NCBI GenBank assembly: GCA_016744795.1 | Contig: JADGDR010000010.1 | Span: 1 to 64,000 of the forward strand | DNA length: 64,000 nucleotides | Source of the DNA: Sulfurospirillum sp. | GTDB taxonomy: Bacteria; Campylobacterota; Campylobacteria; Campylobacterales; Sulfurospirillaceae | Direction of reading: 5' to 3' | In this document: positions 28,243 to 34,746 of the stretch, one piece after another | Numbering within the stretch: the stretch's first letter is position 1 | Layout of the letters: every line of letters starts with the position of its first letter | Made by a program: the position numbers and the translations under genes | Notes under the pieces: generated by a model | What the model was told of the DNA's origin: nothing | Database searches by the model: none | Seen by the model: only the letters and a program-made list of their open reading frames with translations

Positions 28243-29048
28243 TATATTACCTCCTCATGAGCACCAACATAAAATAGTGCTGGCTCATTTCCTAGACTTT
28301 TTTTAAGTACTTTTAATACTGTTTTAGAATTATATATCTTAGCTACTTCACTTTTTGGGTCATTTAAATCACCAAATTTTCTTGCCCCTGTTGGACAAGC
28401 ATTAACACATGCAGGAAGTTTTCCTTTGCTAATACGGTGATAACACCAAGTACATTTATCTGCTGTTTTTGTATCATTGTTTATAAAACGTACACCATAA
28501 GGACATGCTTGAACACAATATCCGCAAGCAACACAGTGAGAATTATCTACTAATACAAAACCATCTGGTGATTTAAATGTTGCTGCAACTGGACAGACTT
28601 GAACACAACTTGGCTCTTCACACATATTGCAAAGTTTTGGAACAAAAAAAGCATCTTTTATCTTTTCTTTTATATCCGTCCTTGGTTTAGAATATCCCTT
28701 TTCACCACCTTCAGGTGAATCAACATAAACAGTATTGTATATATCAATCACATATCTCTCCACCCAAGTTCTATATTGTCCTTGCGGTACGCTGTTCTCT
28801 TTTCTGTCAGCAACGCAACAACTACCACATCCAATGCAACCAGTAACATCCACCATAAATGCATAATGTTTTGCTTTGTCTTTTGGGTCTATTAAACTTA
28901 CTAGTTTACTGTCATCTCCTGCAACCTTGGCAAAAAGTTTAGAATTCATAGGAATCATAAGCATTAAACTTCCTGCAATTGAGCCTTTAACAACTTTTTC
29001 GATGAAACCTCTTCTATCTTTATCGATAAAATTTTGATCAATTTTCAT
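28242..29048 (-). CDS. NrfC/PsrB-type [4Fe-4S] protein
   Basis: 268 residues. A Tat-like signal with DRRGFIEKVVKGSIAGS at the start sends it to the periplasm. The body has four [4Fe-4S] clusters of cysteines: CIGCGSCCVADRKEN (the second motif reads CC), CNMCEEPSCVQVCP, CVACGYCVQACPYGV and CTWCYHR with CVNACPTGA. This is the usual NrfD partner. It overlaps the tetraheme gene by 4 bases and NrfD by one. Together they form a cytochrome/FeS/NrfD unit similar in composition to CbcSTU of Geobacter, an analogy drawn from family knowledge. Confidence 0.88.
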   Translation of the reverse strand: MKIDQNFIDKDRRGFIEKVVKGSIAGSLMLMIPMNSKLFAKVAGDDSKLVSLIDPKDKAKHYAFMVDVTGCIGCGSCCVADRKENSVPQGQYRTWVERYVIDIYNTVYVDSPEGGEKGYSKPRTDIKEKIKDAFFVPKLCNMCEEPSCVQVCPVAATFKSPDGFVLVDNSHCVACGYCVQACPYGVRFINNDTKTADKCTWCYHRISKGKLPACVNACPTGARKFGDLNDPKSEVAKIYNSKTVLKVLKKSLGNEPALFYVGAHEEVI

Positions 29049-29569
29049 TGTGAGACCTCCTCTTTAAGTGTCCTTAATTCATGCATCTTCTTAATAATAT
29101 TCATATTTTCTAAAGGCTCATGTACTGTATGACACTGATCACAAGTATGCGTTAATTTTACATCTAACTCTTCTAAGTGTTTAATATGCTCAATCATAGG
29201 AAATTTTTCTGGACGACCTGCTACTTTAGCATGGCAAGTTAAACAAAGTTCAATCTGTTTATCACCTTTTCTAACAGGCATATCACCTATCTTTTTACCA
29301 TCTTTTACATGAACAGTAACAGGACCATGACAAATCTCACAGGATAATCTTTTGTGTGTCCCCTCTGCTTTTAATTCATAAATTTCTTCATGACACTTTT
29401 CACAAGACTTGTTTGTACCATAAACTAAATCTCGAGAAGCCTCTTCTTGAATGTACCCTCCACGATAGTAACCATACTCACCCCAACTTTTTGGAATTAA
29501 TACTGCTCTACCAATTAACACTAATGCTACTATACCCGCAAACACTAGTACAAGGCGCAAATAAAACAT
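29045..29569 (-). CDS. Membrane-anchored tetraheme cytochrome c
   Basis: 174 residues: one N-terminal hydrophobic segment (about 3-22) likely uncleaved, then four CXXCH motifs (CEKCH, CEICH, CLTCH, CDQCH). The spacing (THKRLSCEICHGPVTVHV, CDQCHTVHEP) differs from NapC/NrfH proteins, so I do not call it HaoC/NrfH, although the role could be similar. It leads the operon tetraheme-FeS-NrfD-octaheme. ATG at 29569 has AGGAG six bases upstream. A Crp/Fnr-type palindrome lies about 60-75 bases upstream. Confidence 0.85.
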   Translation of the reverse strand: MFYLRLVLVFAGIVALVLIGRAVLIPKSWGEYGYYRGGYIQEEASRDLVYGTNKSCEKCHEEIYELKAEGTHKRLSCEICHGPVTVHVKDGKKIGDMPVRKGDKQIELCLTCHAKVAGRPEKFPMIEHIKHLEELDVKLTHTCDQCHTVHEPLENMNIIKKMHELRTLKEEVSQ

Positions 29570-29629
29570 ATGTACTCCTAATAATAAAACTTTATAATGA
29601 AAGTGTACAAATTCATAAGAACATTAACA

Positions 29630-29643
29630 ATGACTTAGGTCAA
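29630..29643 (-). promoter_or_regulatory. Crp/Fnr-type operator upstream of the Hao operon
   Basis: Reading with the operon the site is TTGAC-CTAA-GTCAT, the same as the napA site except in the spacer. Its centre is 67 bases before the start codon. The best -10-like sequence downstream (TATAAA, 29596-29591) would put it near -52, so the exact promoter is uncertain. Confidence 0.5.
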
Positions 29644-29646
29644 AAA

Positions 29647-29663
29647 GTTAATGGTATGTTAAC
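29647..29663. promoter_or_regulatory. GTTAA-N7-TTAAC inverted repeat
   Basis: GTTAA and TTAAC pair perfectly around a 7-base spacer, 4 bases upstream of the TTGAC site. It recalls the TTAAC-N4-GTTAA boxes of NssR in Campylobacter, but the order and spacing differ, so it is only a possible second regulator site. Confidence 0.25.
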
Positions 29664-30015
29664 AAGAAAAATTTAAGATAATTTTTGTCTTATTTTATTT
29701 ATTAATATATTTTTGATGTAACTCACCGTGATAAGGGATTTAAAGAGTAAATACAATGAAATAAATAAAATAAAAACTTTTTTTATTTATTTATTTCATG
29801 TGTTACAAAATTAAACATAGCTTAATTAATTGAAAATTATTATCAATTTGATTATTTTATAATTAATATTTATTTTTTATTTTTATTTAATGGCTAAAAA
29901 GCGCAGATGCATCTATTATTACTATAAATGCATCAGGAAGATTCTATTTTATTATTTTAAGAAAATGGCAAATTTACCAATTTCTAACAAGATAAATATT
30001 ATAATTTTTTACTAA
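29664..30015. other. AT-rich intergenic region upstream of the Hao operon
   Basis: No coding frame is supported. It holds a perfect 14-bp inverted repeat (arms ATGAAATAAATAAA at 29756-29769 and its complement at 29786-29799), a Fur-like sequence at 29831-29847, and GATGCAT/ATGCATC arms at 29906-29912 and 29928-29934. The last could be a weak hairpin beyond the 3' end of the next upstream Crp/Fnr gene region. No tRNA or known small RNA is recognised. Confidence 0.45.
29831..29847. promoter_or_regulatory. Fur-box-like sequence
   Basis: TGAAAATTATTATCAAT resembles the AT-rich TGATAATNATTATCA type Fur operators of Campylobacterota. In such AT-rich DNA a chance match is quite possible. Iron control would make sense for haem- and FeS-rich enzymes. 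Confidence 0.25.
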
Positions 30016-30654
30016 TTAGTTCGCATACATTTCTACCAAAGCATTTTCATCTAATACTTTAAAGTTTTCATCGGTCCTTATTAGTCCACGTTTTTTGAAC
30101 TTTGTAAGAGTTCGAGAGAGTGTCTCTGGAGTTAGGTTTAAAAGTGAGGCTACTTTTGTATTTTTTAAAGTACTAAAAAGTTCTCCATTTTCTACTAAAA
30201 ATTTTGCTATTTTAGCTTCTGAAGTTAATACAATTTCATTAGTTATAACTTCACTCATAATTTTTAATTTGCCTGCGAGTGATTTAATAATTTGAAAAGA
30301 GAGTTCGGGATTTTTAAAAAAGCCCTCTTCAAGTTTTTTATAATCAATCTTGAGTATTTCGCCTCTACATGTAAACTCAGCAGTAGCAGGGTAAGGAATA
30401 TTTTCAAAGTTAGCAAGTTCAGCAATAAGACTTACTGGCAAAAATTGGTGTAAAAAGATTTGATTACCCTTGTAATTTGTTTTATAAAGTCTTACTATAC
30501 CATCAAGCAGTACATGTAAATATTTTGGCTCTTCACCTTCAAAAAAAAGTATCTCTTTTGAGTTGTACTTTTTTATACTTGATATATCTTTTAATTTTTT
30601 TAGACCGTCTTCACTTAAGTGCGAAAAAAATGGAATTTCTTTTATTCTATTTAT
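30016..30654 (-). CDS. Second Crp/Fnr-family regulator, apparent ATA start
   Basis: The frame codes a full-length regulator of 212 residues: an N-terminal barrel (IKEIPFFSHLSEDGL, then EGEEPKYLHVLLDGIVRLYK), a dimer helix and an HTH with LTPETLSRTLTKFKKRG. No ATG, GTG or TTG begins it. The first possible codon with a good ribosome site is ATA at 30654, seven bases after GGAG, in the place where an ATG would be expected. The only standard start in frame, TTG at 30441, would remove about a third of the barrel. Either a rare ATA start is used or the start codon has been lost. It has no Fnr-type cysteine cluster. It lies directly upstream of the Hao operon on the same strand. Confidence 0.72.
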   Translation of the reverse strand: MNRIKEIPFFSHLSEDGLKKLKDISSIKKYNSKEILFFEGEEPKYLHVLLDGIVRLYKTNYKGNQIFLHQFLPVSLIAELANFENIPYPATAEFTCRGEILKIDYKKLEEGFFKNPELSFQIIKSLAGKLKIMSEVITNEIVLTSEAKIAKFLVENGELFSTLKNTKVASLLNLTPETLSRTLTKFKKRGLIRTDENFKVLDENALVEMYAN

Positions 30655-30772
30655 TTTATATCTCCTTTTTACTGAGCCTAGTTCAGTAAAATCCCCTCAC
30701 TAAAGCTACAGCTTACTGAGAGTTATTTTAATCTATATTATCATTTATTAACTTTAAAAAGATATAATAGAA

Positions 30773-30778
30773 TAAAAA
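30773..30778 (+). promoter_or_regulatory. -10 element for glnS
   Basis: TATAAT 27 bp before the glnS TTG start, with AAAGG about 9 bases before the start codon as ribosome site. Confidence 0.45.
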
Positions 30779-30804
30779 TTAGGGATATTTAAAGGTAGAA
30801 TAAA

Positions 30805-33039
30805 TTGAATGAGAGCAAAGATTTTTTACGTACAATAATTGATGAAGACTTAAAGTCTGGTAAATATAAAGAGATTATAACTAGATTTCCTCCAGAGCCT
30901 AATGGCTTTCCACACATTGGACACGCTAAGTCTATCTGCATAAATTTTGGTATTGCACGGGACTTTGAAGGTCAATGTAACCTTAGGATGGATGATACTG
31001 ACCCCAAAAAAGAAGATACAAAATATGTTGAGGCTCTTAAAGATGCTGTAAAGTGGTTAGGATTTGAATGGAATACTAAGGTACATTTTACTTCTGATTA
31101 TTTTTCAAAATTATACGATTATGCCGTTGAACTTATTAAAATAGATAAGGCTTATGTTGATAGTCTAAGTGAAGAAGAAATACGCCAATACCGTGGAACA
31201 GTTACACAATCTGGCAAACGTAGCAAATATGCAAAGCGAAGCGTTGAAGAGAATTTAGATCTTTTTGCAAGAATGAAAAATGGTGAATTTAAAGATGGTG
31301 AACATATTCTTAGAGCTAAAATTGACATGAGTGCGGCTAATATGAAAATGCGTGATCCTCTTTTATATAGAATTAGACACGCAAATCATTTTAGAGCAGG
31401 AGACAAATGGTGCGTTTACCCAATGTATGACTTTGCTCACTGCTTATCTGATTACATGGAGGGGGTTTCTCACTCTATTTGTACATTAGAATTTGAAAAT
31501 AACCGTGATATTTACAACTGGGTACTAAATACTTTAAAACTTGAATTACCCCGTCCTTATCAATATGAATTTGCACGTTTGGGCATTAATTACACCATTA
31601 TGAGCAAAAGAAAACTTTTAGAATTAGTTCAAAGTGGAGAAGTAAGCGGTTGGGATGACCCTCGTTTACCTACAATTGCTGGATATAAAAGACGAGGTTA
31701 TACGCCAGAATCTATTTTAAATTTTTGTGATCAAATAGGCATAGCAAAGGCAAATTCAATGGTTGATGTTTCTCAACTTGAATTTTGCATAAGAGATGAT
31801 TTAAATAAAAAAGTCCCTCGCGTTATGTGTGTACTCGATCCCATAAAAGTAAATATTGTAAATTATGATGGTTGTGAAAAGATTGATGCTTCATACTATC
31901 CTCATGATGTGCCAAAAGAGGGAACAAGAGAGTTACCTTTTTCAAAAGACATCTATATTGAACGTGATGATTTTAACCAAAACCCTCCAAAGGACTACTT
32001 TCGCCTTACTCCTGAACAACCCGTACGTCTTAAACATGCTTATATTATTTCTTTTAAAGAGCTAATCAAAGATGCTAGTGGCAATATTATAGAAATAAAA
32101 GTGAACTATCATAGTGACTCAAAAAGTGGGGTTGATACAAGTGGTATTAAGGTAAAAAGTGCTATTCAGTGGGTGAGTGCAAAAGAATGCAAAAAAGTAG
32201 AAGTAAGACTATATAACAGACTATTTTTAGTAGAAAATCCTGAAGGCATTAAAGACATTAATCCTAATTCTTTGCAAATTATAAAAAATGCATTAATTGA
32301 ACCTGCTGTTATTAATGAAAAACCTGATGAGCGATTTCAATTTGAAAGACAGGGATATTTTTATGCTGATCCTATTGATTATACTGAGCAAAACCCTGTA
32401 TTTAATAAGATTGTAGCGCTTAAAGATTCTTGGACTAAAAAAGTAAAAACAACTAAGACTAAAGCTAATAAAATTCAAATTGATGGTGAAGCAGCACCCA
32501 TGAATGAAGAGCAGAATAAAGCCTTTAATAAGTATGCTAATGAGCTTAAACTAAATAATGAATTAGCAAATATTTTAGCTCGTGATGAAGAACTCTCGCA
32601 CTTTTTTGAAGAGTCATTAAGTCTACTTAATAGTCCAATTACTCTAGCAAACATGGTTGCGAATGAAGTTGCAAGAGAATTAAAACAAACAACTAAGCTA
32701 AAATTTACTCCAAAGCAAATTGCTGAACTTGTTGGAATGATTGATGATGGAACTATTTCAAATAAAATTGCAAAACAAGTATTTGAAGAGATGGCAAAAT
32801 CTGGAGAAAATCCAAACGCAATAGTTGAAAGTAAAGGACTTGTGCAAATAAGTGACCCTTCTAAACTTTCCCCTATTATTGATGAAATCATCGCAAAAAA
32901 CCCAACTAATGTTGCAAAATTCAAAGAAGGAAACACAAAACTCTTAGGTTTCTTCGTAGGACAAGTATTAAAAACCACAGGGGGAAAAGCCAATCCAAAA
33001 GTAGTGAATGAACTTGTAGCAAAAAAGCTAAATGAGTAA
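30805..33039 (+). CDS. glnS: Glutaminyl-tRNA synthetase with C-terminal YqeY-like domain
   Basis: Charges tRNA-Gln directly. 744 residues: class I catalytic core with PPEPNGFPHIGHAKS (HIGH motif near 38-41) and IMSKRKLL as the KMSKS motif near residue 272, then the anticodon-binding barrels, then an extra domain from about residue 590 (LNSPITLANMVANEVAREL, FVGQVLKTTGGKANP) that matches the YqeY/GatB-tail type. This fusion is known in several bacteria. Many Campylobacterota lack GlnRS and use GatCAB, so horizontal gain is plausible. TTG start. A hairpin follows the stop, then a repeat-rich island and a GluRS gene. Confidence 0.93.
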   Translation: MNESKDFLRTIIDEDLKSGKYKEIITRFPPEPNGFPHIGHAKSICINFGIARDFEGQCNLRMDDTDPKKEDTKYVEALKDAVKWLGFEWNTKVHFTSDYFSKLYDYAVELIKIDKAYVDSLSEEEIRQYRGTVTQSGKRSKYAKRSVEENLDLFARMKNGEFKDGEHILRAKIDMSAANMKMRDPLLYRIRHANHFRAGDKWCVYPMYDFAHCLSDYMEGVSHSICTLEFENNRDIYNWVLNTLKLELPRPYQYEFARLGINYTIMSKRKLLELVQSGEVSGWDDPRLPTIAGYKRRGYTPESILNFCDQIGIAKANSMVDVSQLEFCIRDDLNKKVPRVMCVLDPIKVNIVNYDGCEKIDASYYPHDVPKEGTRELPFSKDIYIERDDFNQNPPKDYFRLTPEQPVRLKHAYIISFKELIKDASGNIIEIKVNYHSDSKSGVDTSGIKVKSAIQWVSAKECKKVEVRLYNRLFLVENPEGIKDINPNSLQIIKNALIEPAVINEKPDERFQFERQGYFYADPIDYTEQNPVFNKIVALKDSWTKKVKTTKTKANKIQIDGEAAPMNEEQNKAFNKYANELKLNNELANILARDEELSHFFEESLSLLNSPITLANMVANEVARELKQTTKLKFTPKQIAELVGMIDDGTISNKIAKQVFEEMAKSGENPNAIVESKGLVQISDPSKLSPIIDEIIAKNPTNVAKFKEGNTKLLGFFVGQVLKTTGGKANPKVVNELVAKKLNE

Positions 33040-33040
33040 C

Positions 33041-33053
33041 TAGGCTCAGGACA
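33041..33053 (+). repeat. Left arm of 13-bp inverted repeat bounding the island
   Basis: TAGGCTCAGGACA, two bases after the glnS stop, is the exact reverse complement of 34696-34708, just before the gltX promoter. With one mismatch the match extends to 16 bp. Together they bracket the repeat-rich island like terminal inverted repeats, though no target-site duplication is evident. Confidence 0.6.
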
Positions 33054-33087
33054 CAAAAACTACTTTTAATCGTAGTTATTGTGTCCT
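33048..33087 (+). terminator. Hairpin after glnS
   Basis: Arms at 33048-33063 and 33072-33087 match in 15 of 16 positions (AGGACACAA at the base, ACTAC at the tip) around an 8-base loop. No strong T run follows, so it may act as an mRNA end stabiliser or as part of the repeat system of the island rather than as a strict terminator. Confidence 0.5.
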
Positions 33088-33180
33088 ATGCTAAATTGTT
33101 TTATTCTAAATTATTTAAAAAAAAGCTACTATTAAACCTATCTTACGTAATTCCCTGCAATATAAATTTTTATTTATTAC

Positions 33181-33213
33181 AAAAAAGTTAAAAGTTTAAC
33201 TCCGACCCCTTTT
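33181..33213 (+). repeat. 33-bp direct repeat, copy 1
   Basis: An exact copy of 33448-33480, containing GTTTAACTCCGACCCC between A and T runs. The two copies flank a long palindrome. The GGGGTCGGAGTTAAAC core on the other strand recalls REP-type sequences moved by RAYT transposases, but no such transposase is in the window. Confidence 0.75.
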
Positions 33214-33242
33214 GTATTTGTATTTGTATTTGTATTTGTATT
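33214..33242 (+). repeat. Tandem GTATTT array
   Basis: Four perfect GTATTT units and a fifth, partial one directly follow the first 33-bp repeat. It is a short microsatellite that could vary in number between strains; no gene reads through it. Confidence 0.85.
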
Positions 33243-33254
33243 AATTCTTTAAGA

Positions 33255-33405
33255 CCAACATTTGAAATGCAAGAAATTTATCAAATTTTTTCGAAAAAGA
33301 TGTTTAACTGTTTGAAGAGAAAAGCTATACGCTGTATAGTTTTTCTCTGAGTTTTAAACATTAGAAAAAATTTTAGAAATTTCTGATTAGCATTTCAACC
33401 GTTGG
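33255..33405. repeat. Long imperfect palindrome (arms about 72-76 nt)
   Basis: The left arm (33255-33330) and right arm (33334-33405) pair over most of their length around a 3-base loop GCT. The tip AGAGAAAAGCTATAC/GTATAGTTTTTCTCT has one mismatch. Further out ATGTTTAA, AAATTTTTTC, AGAAATTT and TTGAAATGC have partners, and CCAAC/GTTGG closes the base. As RNA or single-stranded DNA it would form one long stem. It sits between the two 33-bp direct repeats, a MITE-like layout. Confidence 0.65.
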
Positions 33406-33427
33406 TGAGCTTTTGTTTCTTTTTGCG
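33389..33427 (+). repeat. 39-bp repeat, copy 1
   Basis: AGCATTTCAACCGTTGGTGAG followed by a T-rich part ending TTTTTGCG recurs at 34562-34600 with one difference (C/T). The two direct copies flank the orphan gene. The first copy overlaps the right arm of the long palindrome. Confidence 0.75.
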
Positions 33428-33447
33428 ATAAAAAAGAAAAGAACACT

Positions 33448-33480
33448 AAAAAAGTTAAAAGTTTAACTCCGACCCCTTTT
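33448..33480 (+). repeat. 33-bp direct repeat, copy 2
   Basis: Identical to 33181-33213 over all 33 bases. Between the copies lie the hexamer array, the long palindrome and one copy of the 39-bp repeat. Confidence 0.75.
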
Positions 33481-33772
33481 TTTCTTTTTTTCTAAGATTG
33501 GATTCTTTAATAAACTCTTCATAGCATAATTGATATAATTTGCAAGTCCATAAAATAAGCCCTTTATAATGATGTTGTGGTAACAAAATTATACCTAAAT
33601 GTGCCTATTTATGGGCTTTAATACTTATATTAACTTCATGGATTTACTGGAATCTATGTGCGAAAGTTGAGTTATTATTTAATAAATATAAAAAGTACAA
33701 AAATTTGGATAAAATAATTTTAATGTTTTATACAACTCGTTCTAAAAAATATATAAAGAAAGTCTTAAAAAT

Positions 33773-34420
33773 ATGGGTAAATATTTATTAAAAATTTTTG
33801 AAAATGAAAAATATCAAAATGACTTTTTAAATGGTGATTTGTATATGAATACATTGAAAAAATTTAAAGAATATGATAAATCAGATACAAACCGTTCTGA
33901 TAAATTTGAAGCTCTTATATCAAATCAGAAACCTGACTTAGTACAAATAGGAAAGTTATCATTTCCGAAAAAAGATTGTGGTTTTATGAAACTTAATTCA
34001 CTTGAATATGATTATTGTAATTTACTTTGTATGTATAAATTATGGATGGAAAATGAAAATGATATATTGTCAATTGATAGTAAAAATAAAGAATTTGGTA
34101 GCTGTTGTGTCATTATACATAATGTAAATTTATTTTTAAAAAAAATTACTGAAAAAACTGATAGTAAAGATATTGTGTGCCACTATAACGAAGTTAAATA
34201 TATAAATAAAAATAAAGAATTTAAAAACTTAAATGACTTTGATATTCCCTTTACAAAATTTAGTGAGTATAAATATCAAAGAGAGTTTAGAATTGCTATT
34301 GACACTAAAAGAAATGTCAATGAACCTTATATATTAAATATTGGAGATATTCGAAATATATGCGAAATTACTACTATTGAAAAAATTAATCAACAATTAA
34401 AAAATTATTATTTAAAATAA
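33773..34420 (+). CDS. Orphan protein of unknown function in the repeat island
   Basis: 215 residues, no signal peptide or membrane segment. It starts GKYLLKIFENEKYQNDFLNG, has RSDKFEALI near residue 45 and ends with a YQREFRIAID segment. This pattern (an N-terminal KYLYK..F-like start, a D-x-F-E motif, a late YQ-REFR) is one I associate with uncharacterised proteins of accessory islands and phages, but I cannot name a family. The codon use is extremely AT-rich, more than its neighbours, which suggests transfer. The ribosome site is weak (AGAAAG). Direct repeats on both sides support arrival as cargo. A defence or toxin role is possible and unproven. Confidence 0.7.
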   Translation: MGKYLLKIFENEKYQNDFLNGDLYMNTLKKFKEYDKSDTNRSDKFEALISNQKPDLVQIGKLSFPKKDCGFMKLNSLEYDYCNLLCMYKLWMENENDILSIDSKNKEFGSCCVIIHNVNLFLKKITEKTDSKDIVCHYNEVKYINKNKEFKNLNDFDIPFTKFSEYKYQREFRIAIDTKRNVNEPYILNIGDIRNICEITTIEKINQQLKNYYLK

Positions 34421-34453
34421 TTTAACACTTATAAAATTATCGTTTTTATTGAT

Positions 34454-34527
34454 TTAGAAATTAGGGTCAGCAAATTTAGAGTTAGCAAATTTAGAGTCAA
34501 AATTTAGAGTCAGAAATTTAGAGTCAG
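34454..34527 (+). repeat. Degenerate tandem repeat, unit about AAATTTAGAGTCAG
   Basis: Five units of 13-17 bases (first one with GGGTCAGC, second with GAGTTAGC, then three close to AAATTTAGAGTCA) lead into GGACACAACCC. AGAGTCA-type elements are another form often seen near REP-like sequences. Unit length and lack of spacers rule out a CRISPR array. Confidence 0.7.
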
Positions 34528-34561
34528 GACACAACCCACTACTTTTTAAAAATTTCTACTA

Positions 34562-34600
34562 AGCATTTCAACCGTTGGTGAGTTTTTGTTTCTTTTTGCG
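34562..34600 (+). repeat. 39-bp repeat, copy 2
   Basis: Second copy of the 33389-33427 sequence, differing by T for C after GGTGAG. It lies 140 bases after the orphan gene. The following GGGAAAAAAGAGAAG also parallels the first copy loosely. Confidence 0.75.
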
Positions 34601-34695
34601 GGAAAAAAGAGAAGAAAACCAAAACGAACAAGAATTAATAAAAGGCTTCAGTACTTTTATATCAAAAGTATTTAGAGCTCTTAACTAGTGGCTTA

Positions 34696-34708
34696 TGTCC
34701 TGAGCCTA
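34696..34708 (-). repeat. Right arm of 13-bp inverted repeat bounding the island
   Basis: TGTCCTGAGCCTA is the exact complement of 33041-33053. It ends 9 bases before the gltX -10 box, so the repeat overlaps the region where a -35 box would lie. Confidence 0.6.
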
Positions 34709-34717
34709 ATTATATGG

Positions 34718-34723
34718 TATAAT
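34718..34723 (+). promoter_or_regulatory. -10 element for gltX
   Basis: TATAAT in the context GGTATAATTCGC, 23 bp before the gltX ATG; the same context precedes rpiB. TTAGG at about 34736-34740 is the ribosome site. Confidence 0.5.
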
Positions 34724-34746
34724 TCGCAAAAAGACTTAGGATTTTA

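Larger units (their letters stand above)
33088..33772. other. Repeat-rich non-coding part of the glnS-gltX island
   Basis: No gene is supported over 685 bases. Contents in order: a 33-bp direct repeat (first copy), a hexamer tandem array, a long imperfect palindrome, a 39-bp repeat copy, the second 33-bp copy, then AT-rich leader DNA of the orphan gene with a TATAAT at 33534-33539 and an AAGCCC/GGGCTT pair (about 33558 and 33613). The DNA is visibly richer in A and T than its neighbours. Confidence 0.6.
34421..34746. other. Non-coding right part of the island and gltX leader
   Basis: No gene is supported. It holds a five-unit tandem array of TTTAGAGTCAG-type repeats, a TCAGGACACAA copy like the one after glnS, the second 39-bp repeat, the right 13-bp inverted-repeat arm and the gltX promoter. 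Confidence 0.6.

Noticed and set aside
29045-29569. Tetraheme protein as a NapC/NrfH-type quinol dehydrogenase
   Set aside because: Four CXXCH motifs and an anchor are present, but the motif surroundings and spacing do not look like NapC/NrfH; left as an unassigned tetraheme cytochrome.
30016-30441. Short Crp/Fnr frame from TTG at 30441
   Set aside because: It begins inside the conserved sensor barrel; coding similarity continues upstream to the ATA codon at 30654.
34454-34527. CRISPR-like array
   Set aside because: Units of 13-17 bases follow each other without unique spacers; it is a degenerate tandem repeat.
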